A stretch of DNA of 64,000 bases from Pinus tabuliformis (taxonomy: Eukaryota > Streptophyta > Pinopsida > Pinales > Pinaceae): NCBI GenBank assembly GCA_031772625.1, contig CM062815.1, positions 120,288,989-120,352,988 of the forward strand, in the 5' to 3' direction. Within the stretch, counting starts at the first letter, position 1, and every line of letters begins with the position of its first letter. Below are positions 24,801-36,230 of the stretch, one piece after another. Below the pieces are notes generated by a model. It ran no database searches and was not told the origin of the DNA. It saw only the letters and a program-made list of their open reading frames with translations. The position numbers and the translations under genes were made by a program.

Positions 24801-26603
24801 CTATCAATAAGGATAAATTGATGTATTCTCACTATCGATAGTGAAGGAGTTTGCCACTAATGAATGTAAACCCTAAAGTACTGAAAAAAGGACTCTAGAT
24901 CTTATTCCCAAAGTAATGAGTTGGAGTTGATGGGAAAATATATGCTGGAAGGAAGGCATTAATGCATCCCACATCAACCAACGCGAGTGTAACCCACAGA
25001 GCAATAATTTGGAAGAAATTTGACGAAAAGAGATGAAGTAACCATTTCGAGGTATGTTTCCGACGTACACAAGATGTGGCTAGCACACAATAGAAATACT
25101 TTGAACCAACCAATAATGAAAGCTAACACAGAGGCGAGGAATCCACCAATAGGGTCAAATGGAAACCAAGGTACTACACAAATCCCAATGTGTGATAATG
25201 TAAGTTGATGTCGAACATAAGGGAAGCCACTCAGTCAAAGACCCATGATACTGATCAATGTTGAGCACAAGGAAACCTATCAATGATGTAAATAGGGCCA
25301 GGTTGCGGGTCTAGGCCTACTCTTAGAGAAATTTTTTGAAGTTGATAAGAGCAGACCTGCTAGCCAGAAGTCAATGGATACCTTCTTAACCCGCATGAGC
25401 AAAGGACCAAATAAATGATGTGACACTAAAGATAACTCTGACAGATCTGGTATGGTTGACTGAAAATGAGTCAAGAGATAGCATAGAATGGCTGACATAG
25501 GTTAAATTCCCTTGAACAAAATCACGACTCATATGTGCCTATATGGAAACATAAAATAACTTTGTATAAGTTTGCAATGTAGGAGGAATTAACAAACTCT
25601 CCACATGATTGGAAGAGATAACAAACCAGAGGAGGATTGACTCAATAACAAGGTTATGGCTCTCCTAAAGTAAAAATAAGTCCCATCCCAAATGGAGGAA
25701 AAACTTGTTTTTAGTGATTTTTTCAAGGACGACATAATTGACTCTTATTTTCATCAAGTATGGAAGTACATGTCCCATTCCTGCTCTTTTTGGAATATAT
25801 AATTTTTTGTCTTTTTCATATTTAAAGCCTGAAAAGTAATGCTCTAGCTCCTGGGGCTAGAACATTCCTATGCTCAATGCAAGGTGACAAAATTGATCAT
25901 CAGCACTCAAAGGGATGTTCTTTCCATAGATGTAAGGTGTCAAGTCATAGAGGCAAATGAATGCATGGTTTTGAACTTGCAGAAAAAGTCATGGTCAAAA
26001 GTGGCTTATACATGAGTCCAAATGAAGTCAGATTAAGGCCAAAAGGATACAAGTATTCAATATGCAATGCAACGATACAACTTAACACATGGGAGCCTCT
26101 AGGGTATAAATCCAAAAAAATAGTGAAGAAGAAGAGAAATGAGGCTTCATCGCAAAGTCATGGTGGGACTAAAGAGGACTCCTGAGCCTAAGCACTTCTT
26201 ACAGCATGGGCAACATATGCTAGCGAGGATCTAACTAAGAAGCCCATGTAAGGAATGGGTCTACCATTATGTTATGATTTCATAAGACGACGAGTGGAAG
26301 TAGTTGAAAATCATGACATAATGGGGTTGACTCTATTGGAAAATATCACAGTATGAGGTTAAAGTGGATAATGCAGTGGAAAGTGATATATCCTAACCTA
26401 TATGCCAGTAATGAAAATGATACCTACCATGAGAGGTCTATGATTGTGGAGTTGAAGTGTTGAAAAAGCATCTCAAAGTCTTCAATTACCCTAGAAATAA
26501 AAAAGAAGAAAAACCTTCCCCAACATTTCAAGTAAAGAATTAAAAGTTCGTGAAATAATAAAAATTAAATATGAACTTTTAAAAAGTGGGTTTTTAAAAT
26601 TTC
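21881..26603. other. AT-rich DNA without recognisable genes
   Basis: Only short frames are present and none has a motif I recognise. A purine run followed by TG (TAAGGGGGG then TGTCATGGGTC at 22031-22050) could be a polypurine tract and LTR start, but I could not find a matching LTR end. The rest appears to be old intergenic or decayed transposon sequence upstream of the spliced gene relic. Confidence 0.35.
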
Positions 26604-26613
26604 ACTATAAAAA
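26604..26613 (+). promoter_or_regulatory. TATA box of the spliced gene relic
   Basis: CTATAAAAAG lies about 125 bp before a good splice donor (AACTTCCAG then GTAATT at 26739). A start site about 30 bp downstream would give a short non-coding first exon. The element is positioned as expected for a plant core promoter, but its function is inferred from position only. Confidence 0.5.
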
Positions 26614-26634
26614 GACATTTCTACTCACCATAAT

Positions 26635-28229
26635 TCATTTTGACTTGCAACTCTTGAGATTTTGAGAGATTGGGAGAAATATTTAGGCATCCACAATCGA
26701 CGATTTCCTCAACCCATTTGTCAACCAACAACTTCCAGGTAATTCTAAACTCGATTTGTCATTGTTTCATGAAGTTTGAATCAATTCCCATGATTTTTCA
26801 CAGTAGGTATTTCAATTTAAAATTTTACTTCTGTGTGTATGCAAGTTGAGATTTTGAAAGCCGCATGTAGAAATCCCTACATGCGTGTTCACAAAAGATA
26901 AGTCGTGTGTACACATGACTGTATTTTCGAAAAGCCATGTATACGTAGACAGAATTGAAAAAATCAAAATCTAATGGATGAAATTTTTTGAAATTGCAGG
27001 ATGTCAATTGTTTGAAAGGAAAGAGAGCATAGTGAGGTTGATAATGAGGTTTTAGGAGATCCAGAGTCATTAAATGCTTTGATAAATTATGGATTTCTCA
27101 AATTTTATATGTTGTCAAACATGAAAACCCAAACTCAGTTACTAGAAATGCTTGTCCACTACCAAGATGTCTTTATGATAGATCAAATTCCCCTAGAAAT
27201 AATTGCAGAGGATATTTTCTTCATTACAGGGTTTTCCCAAAAAGGTGATGTAGTTGTTCTGAAAGATAGGGCTCGAGGAGGCCTAAATTTTTTTGATAAA
27301 ATAAACCTCTACTGCACGAAGGGAACCAACAAGGTTAGATCTCAAATTCCGATCAAGAATGTGAGAAACTTTCCAATCAAAATCATTCTCTTTACCATTA
27401 TTATAGTGGCAGGATCGACATCTCTACATGAGGCCTCTCGACCAGCCATGTTCTTGGCAATAGAGTGCCTTCAACCCAAAGTATTTGATTGGTGCACAAG
27501 CCTCCTGACTTGCATGAAAAAGCAACTAACTTCAGTGAGACAAGGGAAGACAAAGAATTTTGGCTATGGTAGCATACTTTTCTCCTTCTTTTTGAGAGAG
27601 TTCCAGCACTTCGACCCAGGGTGTCTACCACCATCAACAATCCTAGAGATCTGAGTATGGTTAGATGGTCAGATATGATCATGAAACTAGGCGGGGGTGA
27701 GGTCATCTGAGCAACATTCGAGGATGACTTCTTCCTTTGGTGGGAAGAAAAAATCATAGCTATAGACGACTATCCCTATGCAGGCGTAGACTACTGAGAG
27801 GACCTAGATTTGGCTCATCCTAAAGGCACTACATGGGGTGAGATGGGTAAAAAAAAAAATTATGTTATTCGATTTTTGTTTTTATGAATATGATATTTAA
27901 GAAGTTAAAAAAAATTTTTTCCATGAAACAAAAATCTTACCAAATTATATGATCATGATGCAGATGTTGGACCACTAAGACTTGAGGGTCTACCTAGACA
28001 CATGCGTCATGGGAGAGATGCAGAGAGAGCAGCAGTTGAGACCGAGAGAGTCTTACATACAGTGTAGAGGAACTTGGAGGGTCTAACTCACCAAGTTCCA
28101 ATGGCAGCTATAGAGGACCTCCTTGAGGGTCTTCAGAGGCAGGTGGTAGGAGTACCACGAGAGTGGGTGTGGCTCTTTCAACGGGTGGAAAATGCCATCA
28201 TCCACTTCCATGATGCACATCTAGGGTAG
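26635..28229 (+). pseudogene. Three-exon pseudogene, possibly plant-mobile-domain-like
   Basis: Exon 1 is about 26635-26738, exon 2 27000-27846 and exon 3 27964-28229. Intron 1 has GTAATT...TTGCAG and intron 2 GTAAAA...ATGCAG, and both splice junctions keep a usable phase. Exon 2 encodes segments such as EDIFFITGFS, IVAGSTSLHEASRP, and FDWCTSLLTCMKKQL. They remind me of plant-mobile-domain or retroelement-linked proteins, but the family call is tentative. The frame is broken by TGA at 27013 (just after the ATG at 27001), a 1-base loss in the T run near 27589-27593, TGA at 27708 and 27795, and TAG at 28065. The frame then closes at TAG 28227-28229, so remnants of one protein are visible end to end. 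Confidence 0.65.
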
Positions 28230-28411
28230 GGTCCATAGACTTAGTTTTTAGATGACTGATCTTTTATGGACATGATCAGGCTTAAGCCCTAATTTTGTAG
28301 GACATTTGTCCACATTTTGTAATATTTTGAACATATTATTCCTATCTATATATAGACAGTTTCTTGATGGTTTGATCATATATACAAATGATTTCATGGT
28401 ATTTTTTATTT

Positions 28412-29031
28412 TTAATGTGATGAATGATTAATATGCCAATCTAATGCTTGATTAGCTATAAAATCAGCAAATGAATTTTCTGATCGTGGAATATGAATGA
28501 AAGTAATAAAAATAAATGATCTTTGCAATAATATCACTCTCAAAAATTGGCAATGTAATAAAGGATCTCTCACACGATATAAGTTATTTAGTTGAGACAC
28601 CACCAGCTGTGAATCCAAATAAACTACTAATGATTCAATACCAAAAGATATTGCTTCAGATAGTAAATTAATGATAACATTGTATTCAACCATATTATTG
28701 GATGTAGGACCGATACATGTACCTCTTGCGATTAACAACTAACTAGATGGATAGTAAATTACCCAAGCGACGGAAGCTAAGTTCCGATTATGTCTACTAG
28801 CACCATCGGCAAATCCTAGATACAAGAGTTGAAAAGTAAAAGAGTGATTTCCCCCAATCACTCGCCTATTGAGGATAAACTGAAATGGGTTGACATCAGC
28901 CAACACAAAAGTTTTTCTAAGCAGAATATAATGATGAAGTCACTGGACAATGTGAATTGTTGCCAACGCTAATTTCTCTATATGAGAATATCGAAGTTCA
29001 GGACCAACTAAGCCTCAACTCAAATAGTAAA
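28412..29031 (-). pseudogene. Element G: RNase H part of Tat-like gypsy pol
   Basis: Read leftwards from 29031, this continues the RT-RNase H frame that is interrupted by element A. YYLSRGLVGPELRYS and HYILLRKTFVLADVNPFQ are typical of the first RNase H connection. After an internal deletion comes GFADGASRHN, then CIGPTSNNMVEYN, VVYLDSQLVVSQLN and HIPRSENSFADFIANQALDW. This second module is the additional RNase H described for the Tat lineage. There are in-frame stops, including 28739-28741. No integrase follows to the left, so the element is truncated near 28412. Confidence 0.8.
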
Positions 29032-29365
29032 TGTTGGGTCCCTATAATACTAGTGATTACCCCATTACTATTGTAGTTGTACCCCTTATTAATATTGTTG
29101 TGCCCCTATTGTCCCCATATTGTTATTATTGTGCCCCATAGAATCCCTCTATTGTTATTTTTGTGGCTTTATATTATTATTGTTAGGTCCGCTGGGTTAT
29201 ATTGTGACTCCTTAGACTCCTATATATAGAAAGGAGGTTTTCTCTTTTGAATCATCCAAGAATTGTTCATTTATGTAATGTAAAGGAGGTTTCCCCCTCG
29301 AAGAGGCTGAATTTTAAGGCGTTGATCTATCTTTTCTATCTTTTTCTTGAGCTGGTTTCATAACA
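29032..29365 (+). repeat. 5' LTR of element A
   Basis: Begins TGTTGGGTCCC and ends TTTCATAACA. A TATATATAGA box lies at 29221-29230, with a transcription start expected shortly downstream. A polyadenylation-like AATGTAAAGG lies near 29278. The partner is 34526-34859. Confidence 0.95.
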
Positions 29366-29367
29366 TT

Positions 29368-29379
29368 TGGTATCAGAGC
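29368..29379 (+). other. Primer-binding site of element A
   Basis: TGGTATCAGAGC, an exact match to the usual plant initiator methionine tRNA 3' end complement, two bases after the 5' LTR. This is where minus-strand DNA synthesis would start. Confidence 0.95.
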
Positions 29380-30046
29380 TTTGGATTCTAGGGTTTCGCT
29401 GCTCCGAACAGGGCATCGTGGCATTTTTGCTATAACTTTTTTTCTGCAACGTTTCAGAAGCTAAAAAAAAAAAAAACTATTTGAGAAGACATCGCGATGA
29501 AGCTAGGGTCCAAATTTCAGAGTTTTTCGCGCTATATTTGCGGAGAGATGATCTAAGGAAGTTGGTATTTTTGCAAACTCATGAATTACATTCCAAACAG
29601 GTGACCTGGGGAAAATCATCATAACTTTCTCTCTGAGCATCGGATTGAAATTTTGTAAGAAGGTACAGAAAGAGGATGGACTGTAGTTTCTTGTATATAT
29701 TTTTCAGAGCCAAAGGTCAAAACAGGGACACGTGGCACGTCGTACAAGTTCGCTCTACTAAATTAGTCTATAATCAGGTCACTGTGGGAGATTTGGCATA
29801 ACTCTTCATTGGAGAATCCAATTGGGGTCAAACTGGTGGCATTGGAAAGAGGACACAGAGGGCTACCACAGGTCATAATTTTAGAATTGGATGATCCGAA
29901 ATTACAGAGATACATCAAAGGCAATATCGAGCTCCTACAAAGTGAAAAAAGGTGTGTAAATTTTTTAAATTTTTGCTTAAGCTTGGTTTGCAAGATTATT
30001 TTGAAGGAATTCAAAGGGCATAGTAGAGCATTAGTATCAGTAACTG

Positions 30047-33000
30047 ATGCCCCGAGGAAAGAAAATGCAAACACCTAGTAAGCAATTTGAAAGCTCTAGC
30101 ATGACTCATGAAGAAGAGGAAGAAATGCTACATGATATATCAAAATTACAAGACCAAGTGCAACAAATTTCACTCTCACAAAAGCTAACAAAAGCTAAGA
30201 TAAATGGAATGGAATCTAAGATAAAGGGCGTGGAAGCCAAGATTGACGATTTGAAGATAGATTTGAATGCAGATTTGACAAATTTTCTACAAGAAATACT
30301 TACTAATGGTGAAAGGGGAGGAAAGGAAACTCATGATGCAAACAAAGGAAATGTTAATCATGATTTCATAGACTCTAATGTTGGATCGAAGACGCACCAT
30401 ATTCCAAAAATCGATATGAGGAAGTTTGATGGCAAGGATCCTGCAACATGGATATTACAGATGGAGCAATTTTTCGATCTCAATAATGTGCAAAACACAC
30501 AAAAATTACGTATTGCAACTTTATATTTGGAACCAAATCAGTTTGTATGGTATCAATGCCTTTGCTCTCGTAAACAATTTATCACTTGGGCAATTTTTAT
30601 GGAAGAATTGATAGCACATTATGAGGATACAAAAAGCAACACTTTTTTTAGCCAATTGATAAGTCTCAAACAAAAGGGTTCAATAATGGAGCACATTGAG
30701 GAGTTCCAAAAATTGAACATAAGGGTAAAAAATATTCCAGAGGAACATAGGATTGATGTGTTCATAGGGTCTTTAAAGGATAATATCCAACATGATGTTT
30801 GCCTTTGGGATCCTGATTCATTAGAGAAGGCATTCAGGTTAGCAAGAAAAATGGAAAGCAAAATTATGGCAACCAGGAAGCATACCCCTCACAACTATAA
30901 AGACGGAAGTGTTGTTGTCGCTAGTCTTCCACAACCTATAAGGTTGACACCACAACAATTGGAAGAAAAAAGAGCAAAAGGGCTTTGTTATTGTTGTGAT
31001 AGAAAATACACTAAAGTTCATAAGTGTGCTGAGAAGAAATTATTCTACATAGATTGTGAAGAGGAAGAAGAAAAGGAGCAAGAAAGGTCAAAAGAAGAGG
31101 ATATACTCCAGGAACAAAGCCTAGATGAAGAACAAATGAATCCGACCATATATTGTAATGCATTGGCGGGAATTACCACTCCTCAACCCATCAAGAAAGA
31201 AGGACAAATCAAGAAGAAAAAGGTAATAGTGTTGATTGATTCAGGAAGTACCCAGAATTTTATTCATTGTAAGGTAGCAAAAGAATTGAATTGCTTCTTA
31301 TATCCAGCACCAGAGTGTCAAGTGATGGTTGCAAATGGAGGAACAATAAATTGCTCTGGAAAGTGCCATAATATCAAGCTATCCATGGGAGAATATGTAT
31401 TGACTAGCCCAATGCTTTCCATTCCAATGGGAGGTGTTGATGTTGTATCAGGAGTCCAATGGCTACAATCCTTGGGTACAATAGCTTTTAATTTTCAAGA
31501 ACTTTTCATGAAATTTTCTGTGGAAGGAAAGGAAGTTGAATTAAGGGGTATTGTAGGGAAACCGGGAAAGATAATCAGCTCTAACGGTATGACAAAGCTT
31601 CTAAAAAAGGAACAAAAAGATGTAATTGCACAATTATGTTCGCTAGATGTTTCCACATTGGAATCATCTATTTCTCCAGATCTCCAAAAATTCTTGGACA
31701 ATCATTCCAAGGTATTTGAGACTCCCAAAGGTCTCCCACCTATTCGTGATCATGATCATGCTATTCATCTGATTCCTGGAAGTGTTCCTCCAAACATCAG
31801 GCTGTACAGATATCCCTATGCCCAAAAGAGTGAAATTGAACGTATGGTTGCAGAAATGCTAGAGGCTGGTATAATTCAACCGAGTCAAAGTTCTTTCTCT
31901 ACTCCAGTAGTGTTGGTGCACAAGAAGGATGGATCATGGCACATGTGTCCGGATTATAGGGAGTTCAACAAGCTCACTATTAAAGATAAGTTTTCCATTC
32001 CTGTCATTGATGAATTACTGGATGAATTGCATGGATCAATTTACTTCACCAAGTTGGATCTTCATTCAGGATATCATCAAATCAGAATGAAGACTGAAGA
32101 CATTTCGAAAACAACATTTAGAACTCATGAGGGTCATTATGAATTTTTGGTCATGCCTTTTGGCCTTACCAATGCACCCTCAACATTTCAAGGTTTTATG
32201 AATTCAATTTTCAAACCATTCCTTAGAAAATTTGTGTTAGTATTTTTTGATGATATACTAATCTACAGCAAGTCTTGGAAGGATCATGTTGAACATGTTG
32301 ACAGGGTGCTACAACTATTAGAGGAGAAACAATTATATGCAAAATGATCCAAATGTTTCTTTGGAGTACAAGAGGTGGAATATCTGGGTCATATTGTATC
32401 TCATGAAGGAGTTAAGGTAGACCCTAGCAAAATTAAAGCCATTAAGGAATGGAAAATCCCCACATCCATAAAGCATCTGCGAGGATTTCTCGGGTTGACA
32501 GCGTATTATCAAAAGTTTGTTAAGAATTATGGGAGAATAGCAGCACCTCTAACAACACTATTGAAGAAAGATGCATTTTCATGGACTCCAGAAGCAACAA
32601 AGGCCTTCGAACATCTTAAAGAGGCAATGTGCCAAGAACCTGTCTTAGCTACACCGGACTTCACAAAAACCTTTATTGTGGAATGTGATGCTTCAGGAAA
32701 TGGAATTGGTGCTATTTTAATGCAATATGAAAGACCCATTGCTTTTGAAAGTCGTCCAATCAAGGGAAAGTTTTTACACAAAGCTGTTTATGAGAAGGAA
32801 ATGTTGGCAATACTCCATGCACTTAAGAAATGGCAACCCTACCTAATGGGAAGACACTTCAAGGTAAAAACGGATCATGATATCCTTAAATACTTTTTAG
32901 AACAAAGATTATCCTCTGAAGAGCAACAAAAGTGGGTCACAAAGATGTTGGGTTATGACTTTGAAATCATCTACAAAAAAGGGAAGCAAAATGTGGTGGC

Positions 33001-34497
33001 AGATGCACTCTCAAGAAAGGATGAGGATGTGGAAGCATTGTTGTGTGCCATTTCTATTATCCAACCAGATTGGATAAACGAAGCAAGGGAGGAATGGAAG
33101 AATGATGAAGAAGTGTGGGCACTTATTCGAAAGTTACAACAAGATTCCAGTACGTCGGATACATTTAGCTGGAAAAATGATTCGTTATGGTACAAAGATC
33201 GCTTATACCTCTATAAGAATTCCTAGCTAAAACAAAAGATTCTTATGGAATTGCACACTTCTCCCTTAGGAGGGCACTCAGGATTTTTAAAAACTTACCA
33301 CAGGGTTAAGAAGAAATTTTTTTGGGATGGCCTTAAATCAGATATTCAAAAGTTTGTGGCGGACTGTTTGTTTTGCCAACAAAATAAAGTTGAAACAATT
33401 AAGACACCAGGTCTATTACAACCTTTATCCATTCCAAGCCAACGTTGGGAGGAGGTTTCAATGGATTTTATCACAGATTTACCCAAGTCTGAGGGAAAGA
33501 GTGTCATCATGGTGGTAGTTGACAGACTTACCAAGTATGCAAACTTTTGTGCATTATCACATCCATTTAAAGCCAGTACAGTTTCTACTGCATTTATGGA
33601 AACAATTCAAAAGCTACATGGAAACCCAAAGATTATTGTAAGTGACAGAGATCCCATTTTCACTGGAAATTTTTGGACAGAATTATTTTCTTGTCTTGGT
33701 ACTCAGTTAGCTCATAGCTCATCTTATCATCCTCAATCTGATGGGAAAACTGAGATAGTAAACAAATGTTTGGAAGGATATCTTCGTTGCTTTGTATCTG
33801 ATAAACAGACACAATGGTTCAAATGGTTGCCTCTGGCTGAATGGTGGTATAACACTTCCTTCCATACAGCAACAAAAATGACCCCATTTATGGCACTTTA
33901 TGGGTATCAGCCACCATCCATCACATCATATTTAAGATAAAATTCTAAGGTTCAAGCAGTGGAACATCACATCGAACATCAACAACAAGTCCTCCAACTC
34001 TTAAAGGATAACCTCGTGTTGGCACAAAATAGAATGAAACAACAGGCAGATCAACATCGCAGCGAAAGAAGTTTTGATGTAGGTGATTGGGTATTCCTAC
34101 GGCTACAACCATATAAGCAAATGTCCCTCAAGCAAGCTAAGAAGGATAATAAATTATCACCAAAGTATTATGGTCCGTACAAGGTGTTGCAAAAGATTGG
34201 TACTATGGCATACAAATTGGAGTTTCCTACAGCTCCTCGATTGCACCCAATTTCCATGTTTCATGTTTAAAGAAGGTTATAGGGGACAAGCTCCCAGTTC
34301 AAACAATATTGCCAAAACTTGACGAGGAAGGAAAAATTATATTGGAACCAGAAGCAGTCACAGAAACAAGAACTCGACAGCTACGAAATCGATCAATTTC
34401 AAAGTATCTTATCAAGTGGAAGAACTTATCTGCTAATGATTCCACATGGGAGGATGAGAATTTTATACAAAAGCATCCAAAACTACTCAAGTGTTGA
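30047..34497 (+). pseudogene. Element A gag-pol polyprotein, broken
   Basis: Starts at ATG 30047 after a 680-bp leader. Visible in order are a Gag domain (KIDMRKFDGKDPATW, about residue 125), a degenerate zinc knuckle (CYCCDRKYTKVHKC, about 314), a protease (LIDSGST, about 396), RT ([10 protein letters not shown], about 731), RNase H (FIVECDASGNG), an integrase zinc finger and core (DRLTKYANF, SDRDPIFTGNFW) and a C-terminal chromodomain (YLIKWKNLSANDSTWEDE). The first half is one continuous frame. It is then broken by TGA 32345-32347, TAG 33224-33226 and TAA 33938-33940, and by loss of one base near 34250, just before the chromodomain. These breaks are read directly and by comparison with the sister copy B. 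The chromodomain is thought to direct integration towards particular chromatin. This copy cannot make a full enzyme. Confidence 0.9.
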
Positions 34498-34525
34498 GGA
34501 CAACACTTTTTTAAGGAGAGGCGCT

Positions 34526-34859
34526 TGTTGGATCCCTATAATACTAGTGATTACCCCATTACTATTATAGTTGTACCCCTTATTAATATTGTTGTGCCCC
34601 TATTGTCCCCATATTGTTATTACTGTGCCCCATAGAATCCCTCTATTGTTATTTTTGTGGCTTTATATTATTATTGTTAGGTCGGCTGGGTTATATTGTG
34701 ACTCCTTAGACTCCTATATATAGAAAGGAGGTTTTGTCATTTGAATCATCCAAGAATTGTTCATTTATGTAATGTAAAGGAGGTTGCCCCCTCAAAGAGG
34801 CTGAATTTCAAGGCGTTGATCTATCTTTTCTATCTTTTTCTTGAGCTGGTTTCATAACA
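34526..34859 (+). repeat. 3' LTR of element A
   Basis: Begins TGTTGGATCCC directly after the polypurine tract AAGGAGAGGCGCT (34513-34525) and ends TTTCATAACA. It has the same length as the 5' LTR and differs at nine positions by my count. The TSD copy GTAAA follows. Confidence 0.95.
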
Positions 34860-36060
34860 GTAAACCAAGTTCTCTCTAAGAGCATGATCCTCCTAAATTA
34901 GAACCATCCCAATGGTTGATTCTGTCACAGAGAGATATAAAATGAAATCCATGCTATAATCAGGTGACTCAACAGAGGATAAGAGGTCAATGCCTTTTTC
35001 AGAGCATCAAAGGATAGTTGAGCGAAATCATCCCAAACAAATGGAAATCCTTTCTTTAGCAATCTCATAAATCCTTTTGTGATCTCAGCATAATTTACGA
35101 TAAATCTCCTTAAGAAATTGGCTTTACCTTGGAGACTCTAAAGTTGACAAACTGTTGACGGGGGAGGCAACTGAAGTATTGCCTCAACCTTGAAGGGATC
35201 AATACAAATCCCTTCATTTGATACTATGAACCCCAATAACCAACTGGATGTGACAACAAAAACACATTTATTAGGATTTAACCGGATTTCATAGTAACGA
35301 CATCATTCAAAAATCAATCGAAGGTGATGTGGATGATCAATTCTCTTTTGAGAACAAGCAACTATATCTTCCAAATATGCTTCTATAATGTGCTTAATTT
35401 CATGGAAGCATAAGACATGACTCCAACATTTTTAAGGCTAAAAGGCATCTTTGTGTATGCAAATGTACCCCAAAGGAAAATAAATGTTGCCTTGTATTAA
35501 TCTTTAGGATGGATAGTTATTTGATTATACCCTAAAAAACTGTCTATGAAGGAAAACACCTCATTACCAGCACACCTGTCAATGATCTGATCGATAAATG
35601 GAGTGGGGAAACTTTCTTTAAGACAAGCCTTATTCAAATCCCTAAAGTCAATGCATACATGGATCGTTTCTTGCTTTTTATCAACAGGGGCTAGATTCAA
35701 GACCCATTCAGTTAATGGAACAGGGTATATGAAACCTGCCTTCAACAACTTTTCAATCTCATCTTTAATAGTTGCTTCCTTCTCATGGTTTACCAGTCAA
35801 AGCTTCTGCCATATAGGCTTAGAATTTTGTAATTCTTGATCTCAAGTTGAACTATCGATGGAACGATTCCAGGCATTTCCTCATAAGACCAAGCAAATAC
35901 ACCTGAGAATTCTTTGAAAAGTTCGGTGTAAATCTTGGTTTCTTCAGGGGAACATGCAGCTCCGATGAAAACATTTTCAATAATATTGGGATTCCTGGAG
36001 ATGTTCATCATAATAGTTTCCGAACTATTACACATATTACTTTTGGAAAAAATCTATGAT
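34860..36060 (-). pseudogene. Element G: reverse transcriptase of Tat-like gypsy
   Basis: Read leftwards from about 36060: a pre-RT segment with CSPEETKIYTELFKEF and VFAWSYEEMPGI, then the RT finger and palm (VCIDFRDLNKAC, FSFIDSFLGYNQITIHPKD), a degenerate active-site region and RT thumb to RNase H linker sequence. Several stops and frame changes are present. The sequence stops at 34860, where the TSD of element A begins, and resumes at 29031. To the right it is interrupted at 36230 by element D and resumes at 59621. It belongs to the same old element as 28412-29031 and 59993-62700. Confidence 0.85.
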
Positions 36061-36230
36061 GGGGCCAAAGGATTTAAGATTTTGTGAGCACTTCCATCTG
36101 AAGAAGAACTGGACAAATTTAACTCAAGTCGATGTAAGTTGGGGAGAAAATATGATCAATGATGCAAGTCATCCCACGGTCATTATACGCCAATCATTGC
36201 TTCTAGGATTGCCTCTTTAGATGGTAAGAC

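Larger units (their letters stand above)
29032..34859 (+). mobile_element. Element A: Ty3/gypsy chromovirus, complete but dead
   Basis: Full-length insertion of 5828 bp with 334-bp LTRs, an initiator-Met primer site, one gag-pol frame ending in a chromodomain, and a polypurine tract. The target-site duplication GTAAA lies at 29027-29031 and 34860-34864. Short LTRs, overall size and the chromodomain suggest the Reina branch of the chromoviruses (inference). It interrupts the RT-RNase H region of element G. I count 9 substitutions between the LTRs (about 2.7%). Confidence 0.95.

Noticed and set aside
30047-30078. Overlap of a plus-strand frame (29809-30078) with the start of element A gag
   Set aside because: The 89-codon frame lies in the leader, has no domain and ends inside gag. 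The ATG at 30047 leads into a clear Gag-Pol and was preferred.
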